Shown here: one piece after another, positions 62,536 through 64,000 of the stretch
Numbering within the stretch: position 1 is the stretch's first letter
How the letters are laid out: every line of letters starts with the position of its first letter
DNA from: Streptomyces sp. WMMB 322
Lineage (GTDB): Bacteria; Actinomycetota; Actinomycetes; Streptomycetales; Streptomycetaceae
NCBI RefSeq assembly: GCF_900090145.1
Contig: NZ_FMHI01000003.1
Location: forward strand, 24,228 to 88,227
Direction: 5' to 3'
Length of the DNA stretch: 64,000 nucleotides
The notes under the pieces: model-generated
What the model was told of the DNA's origin: nothing
Seen by the model: the letters and a program-made list of their open reading frames with translations, nothing else
Database searches by the model: none
Position numbers and translations under genes: made by a program

Positions 62536-63996
62536 TCAGCCCTCTGACTTCTTCTCCTGCCCCTCGTCGGAGCTCTTGTCCGAGGCGTCCTCGGAGGCCG
62601 TCGCGGCCGCCTGCCCGGACTCGTCGCCGGTTCCGGCGCCCGCCTCGGCCGTGGTGGCCTCGACCGTCTCGGCGGTCTCGTCCTCCTCGTCGTCGAGGTC
62701 GACCGTCTCGCCGTTGGTGTCCTTGACGGTGGCCTTCTCGACGACGGAGGCGAGCGCCTTGCCGCGGGCGACCTCGCCGACGAGCATCGGCACCTGGCCG
62801 CCCTCGACGACGGCCTGCGCGAACTGGTCGGGGCTCATGCCGGAGGACTGGGCGCGGCGCATGAGGTGCTCGGTCAGCTCTTCCTGGCTGACGTTGAGCT
62901 TCTCCTTGTTCACCAGCTCGTCGAGCACGAACTGGGTGCGGATGCCCTTCTCCGCCTGCTCCTTGAGCTCCGCGTCGAAGTCCTCCTCGGACTTGTCCTG
63001 CATCTGCAGGTACGTCGCGAGATCGAGGCCCATCTGACCGAGCTGGTTGTTGACGAGGTTGTCCTTGCGGGTGCTGACCTCGTCCGCCAGCAGCTTGTCC
63101 GGGACGGGGACCTCGACGAGGCCGAGGAGGGCGTCAAGCACCTTCTCCTGCGCCTCCGTGGCCTGCTCGTACTTCTTCTGCTGGCCGAGGCGCTTGCGGC
63201 TGTCCTCGCGCAGCTCGTCGAGGGTGTCGAACTCGCTGGCGAGCTGCGCGAAGTCGTCGTCCAGCGCGGGGAGTTCACGCGAGGAGACCGTCTGCACCCG
63301 GACCGAGACCTCGGCCTCCTTGCCGGCGGCGGAACCGCCCTTGAGCTCGGAGGTGAAGGTGGCCTCGCCGCCGGCCTCGAGACCGGTGACGGCGGCGTCG
63401 ATGCCGTCGAGGAGCTCGCCGGAGCCGATGGTGTAGTCGACGCCTTCCGCGACGCCGTCCTCGAGGACCTCGCCGTCGACCTTCGCCTGAAGGTCGACCT
63501 TGACCACGTCGCCCTCGGCGGCGGCCCGCTCGACGACCGTGGTGGAGGCGAAGCGCTCACGCAGCTGCTCGACGGCCTTGTCCACGTCCTCGTCTGAGAC
63601 CTCGGCGGCCTCGACCTCGACCTCGATGCCCGAGTAGTCGGGGATCGCGATCTCGGGGCGGATGTCCACCTCGGCGGTGAAGGACAGCAGCTCGTTGTCC
63701 TTCAGGTCCGTGATGTCGACCTCGGGCTGGCCCAGCGGGTTCAGCTCGCCCTCCTCGACAGCCGACTGGTAGAGCTTCGGAAGCGCGTCGTTGACCGCTT
63801 CCTCCAGCACCGCGCCGCGTCCGAACCGCTGGTCGATCACCCGGGCAGGGATCTTGCCCTTGCGGAAACCGGGGACGGTGACCTGCTGGTTGATCTTCTT
63901 GTACGCCGCGTCGAGGCTGTCCTTGAGCTCCTCGAAGGGCACCTCGACTGTGAGCCGAACCCGGGTGGGGTTCAGGGTCTCCACGGCGCTCTTCAC
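62536..63996 (-). CDS. tig: trigger factor
   Basis: 486 residues. The ribosome-binding motif GFRKGKIP lies at about 43-50, a FKBP-type prolyl isomerase domain at about 155-240 ([22 protein letters not shown] ... [18 protein letters not shown]), then the helical chaperone arms and an acidic low-complexity tail ([17 protein letters not shown] onward). GTG 63996 is the normal family start; its RBS lies beyond the window edge. It folds nascent chains; followed downstream by clpP1-clpP2-clpX, the classical order. Confidence 0.95.
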   Translation of the reverse strand: MKSAVETLNPTRVRLTVEVPFEELKDSLDAAYKKINQQVTVPGFRKGKIPARVIDQRFGRGAVLEEAVNDALPKLYQSAVEEGELNPLGQPEVDITDLKDNELLSFTAEVDIRPEIAIPDYSGIEVEVEAAEVSDEDVDKAVEQLRERFASTTVVERAAAEGDVVKVDLQAKVDGEVLEDGVAEGVDYTIGSGELLDGIDAAVTGLEAGGEATFTSELKGGSAAGKEAEVSVRVQTVSSRELPALDDDFAQLASEFDTLDELREDSRKRLGQQKKYEQATEAQEKVLDALLGLVEVPVPDKLLADEVSTRKDNLVNNQLGQMGLDLATYLQMQDKSEEDFDAELKEQAEKGIRTQFVLDELVNKEKLNVSQEELTEHLMRRAQSSGMSPDQFAQAVVEGGQVPMLVGEVARGKALASVVEKATVKDTNGETVDLDDEEDETAETVEATTAEAGAGTGDESGQAAATASEDASDKSSDEGQEKKSEG

Positions 63997-64000
63997 GGTC

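Overview
The window reads as a chromosomal core segment of a Streptomyces-type actinomycete. It is very GC-rich, starts many genes with GTG, spaces genes tightly with 4-bp overlaps (GTGA/ATGA), and carries proteins with strongly streptomycete character: a PYGQ-rich LCP protein, a very large RNase E/G, the mre/mrdA/rodA cluster, DUF4233, DUF1206 and twin ClpP proteases. No species is assigned. Nearly all housekeeping genes run on the minus strand; accessory genes interrupt them in both orientations.

Layout. 1-2.9 kb: two identical tRNA-Ala(GGC) genes inside a direct repeat of at least 95 bp, flanking a GT87 mannosyltransferase-like membrane enzyme, two small zinc-binding proteins and a field of GAA-loop hairpins. 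3-6.6 kb: nadD, an LCP-like protein, rsfS and a histidine phosphatase, apparently one operon. 6.7-9.7 kb: small membrane protein, M48 protease, FAD oxidoreductase. 9.9-10.1 kb: a MITE whose CTAG target site includes a stop codon. 10.1-15.9 kb: a pair of related single-pass membrane proteins, proA, a small conserved gene and proB. 16.4-30.7 kb: an accessory block with a CDP-glycerol-transferase-like wall polymer enzyme, a DesK/DesR-type two-component system divergent from an ABC-2 exporter, DUF4177, DJ-1/PfpI, an orphan solute-binding lipoprotein, DUF1206, an erythromycin-esterase homologue, a TetR-like regulator with twin palindromes, DinB, and an ArsR-SRPBCC fusion. 30.8-38.2 kb: obg, rpmA, rplU and rne. 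38.5-44.3 kb: the TIGR03936 and TIGR03960 genes, separated by a Trp/Arg-rich repeat protein and an ArsR-arsenate-reductase fusion with a VOC protein. 44.4-45.4 kb: MarR regulator and SnoaL-like protein. 45.4-51.6 kb: mreB-mreC-mreD-mrdA-rodA. 51.9-57.3 kb: ndk, DUF4233, folC, valS. 57.5-59.2 kb: two paralogous membrane-anchored proteins. 59.5-64 kb: tig, clpP1-clpP2 and clpX.

How the genes fit together. Wall growth and sporulation functions (mre cluster, LCP-like protein, glycerophosphotransferase-like enzyme), protein quality control (trigger factor, ClpP1P2, ClpX), ribosome assembly and silencing (Obg, L21, L27, RsfS), proline synthesis and NAD synthesis form the conserved scaffold. Between them sit small regulator-plus-effector units, several with a visible operator.

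The most distinctive signals are: several start codons lying 6-7 nt behind a TANNNT-like -10 hexamer (candidate leaderless mRNAs); operators embedded in promoters; the ArsR-ArsC fusion with a VOC partner but no efflux gene; the Trp/Arg repeat protein; the MITE at a stop codon; and a ClgR-like box before clpP1.
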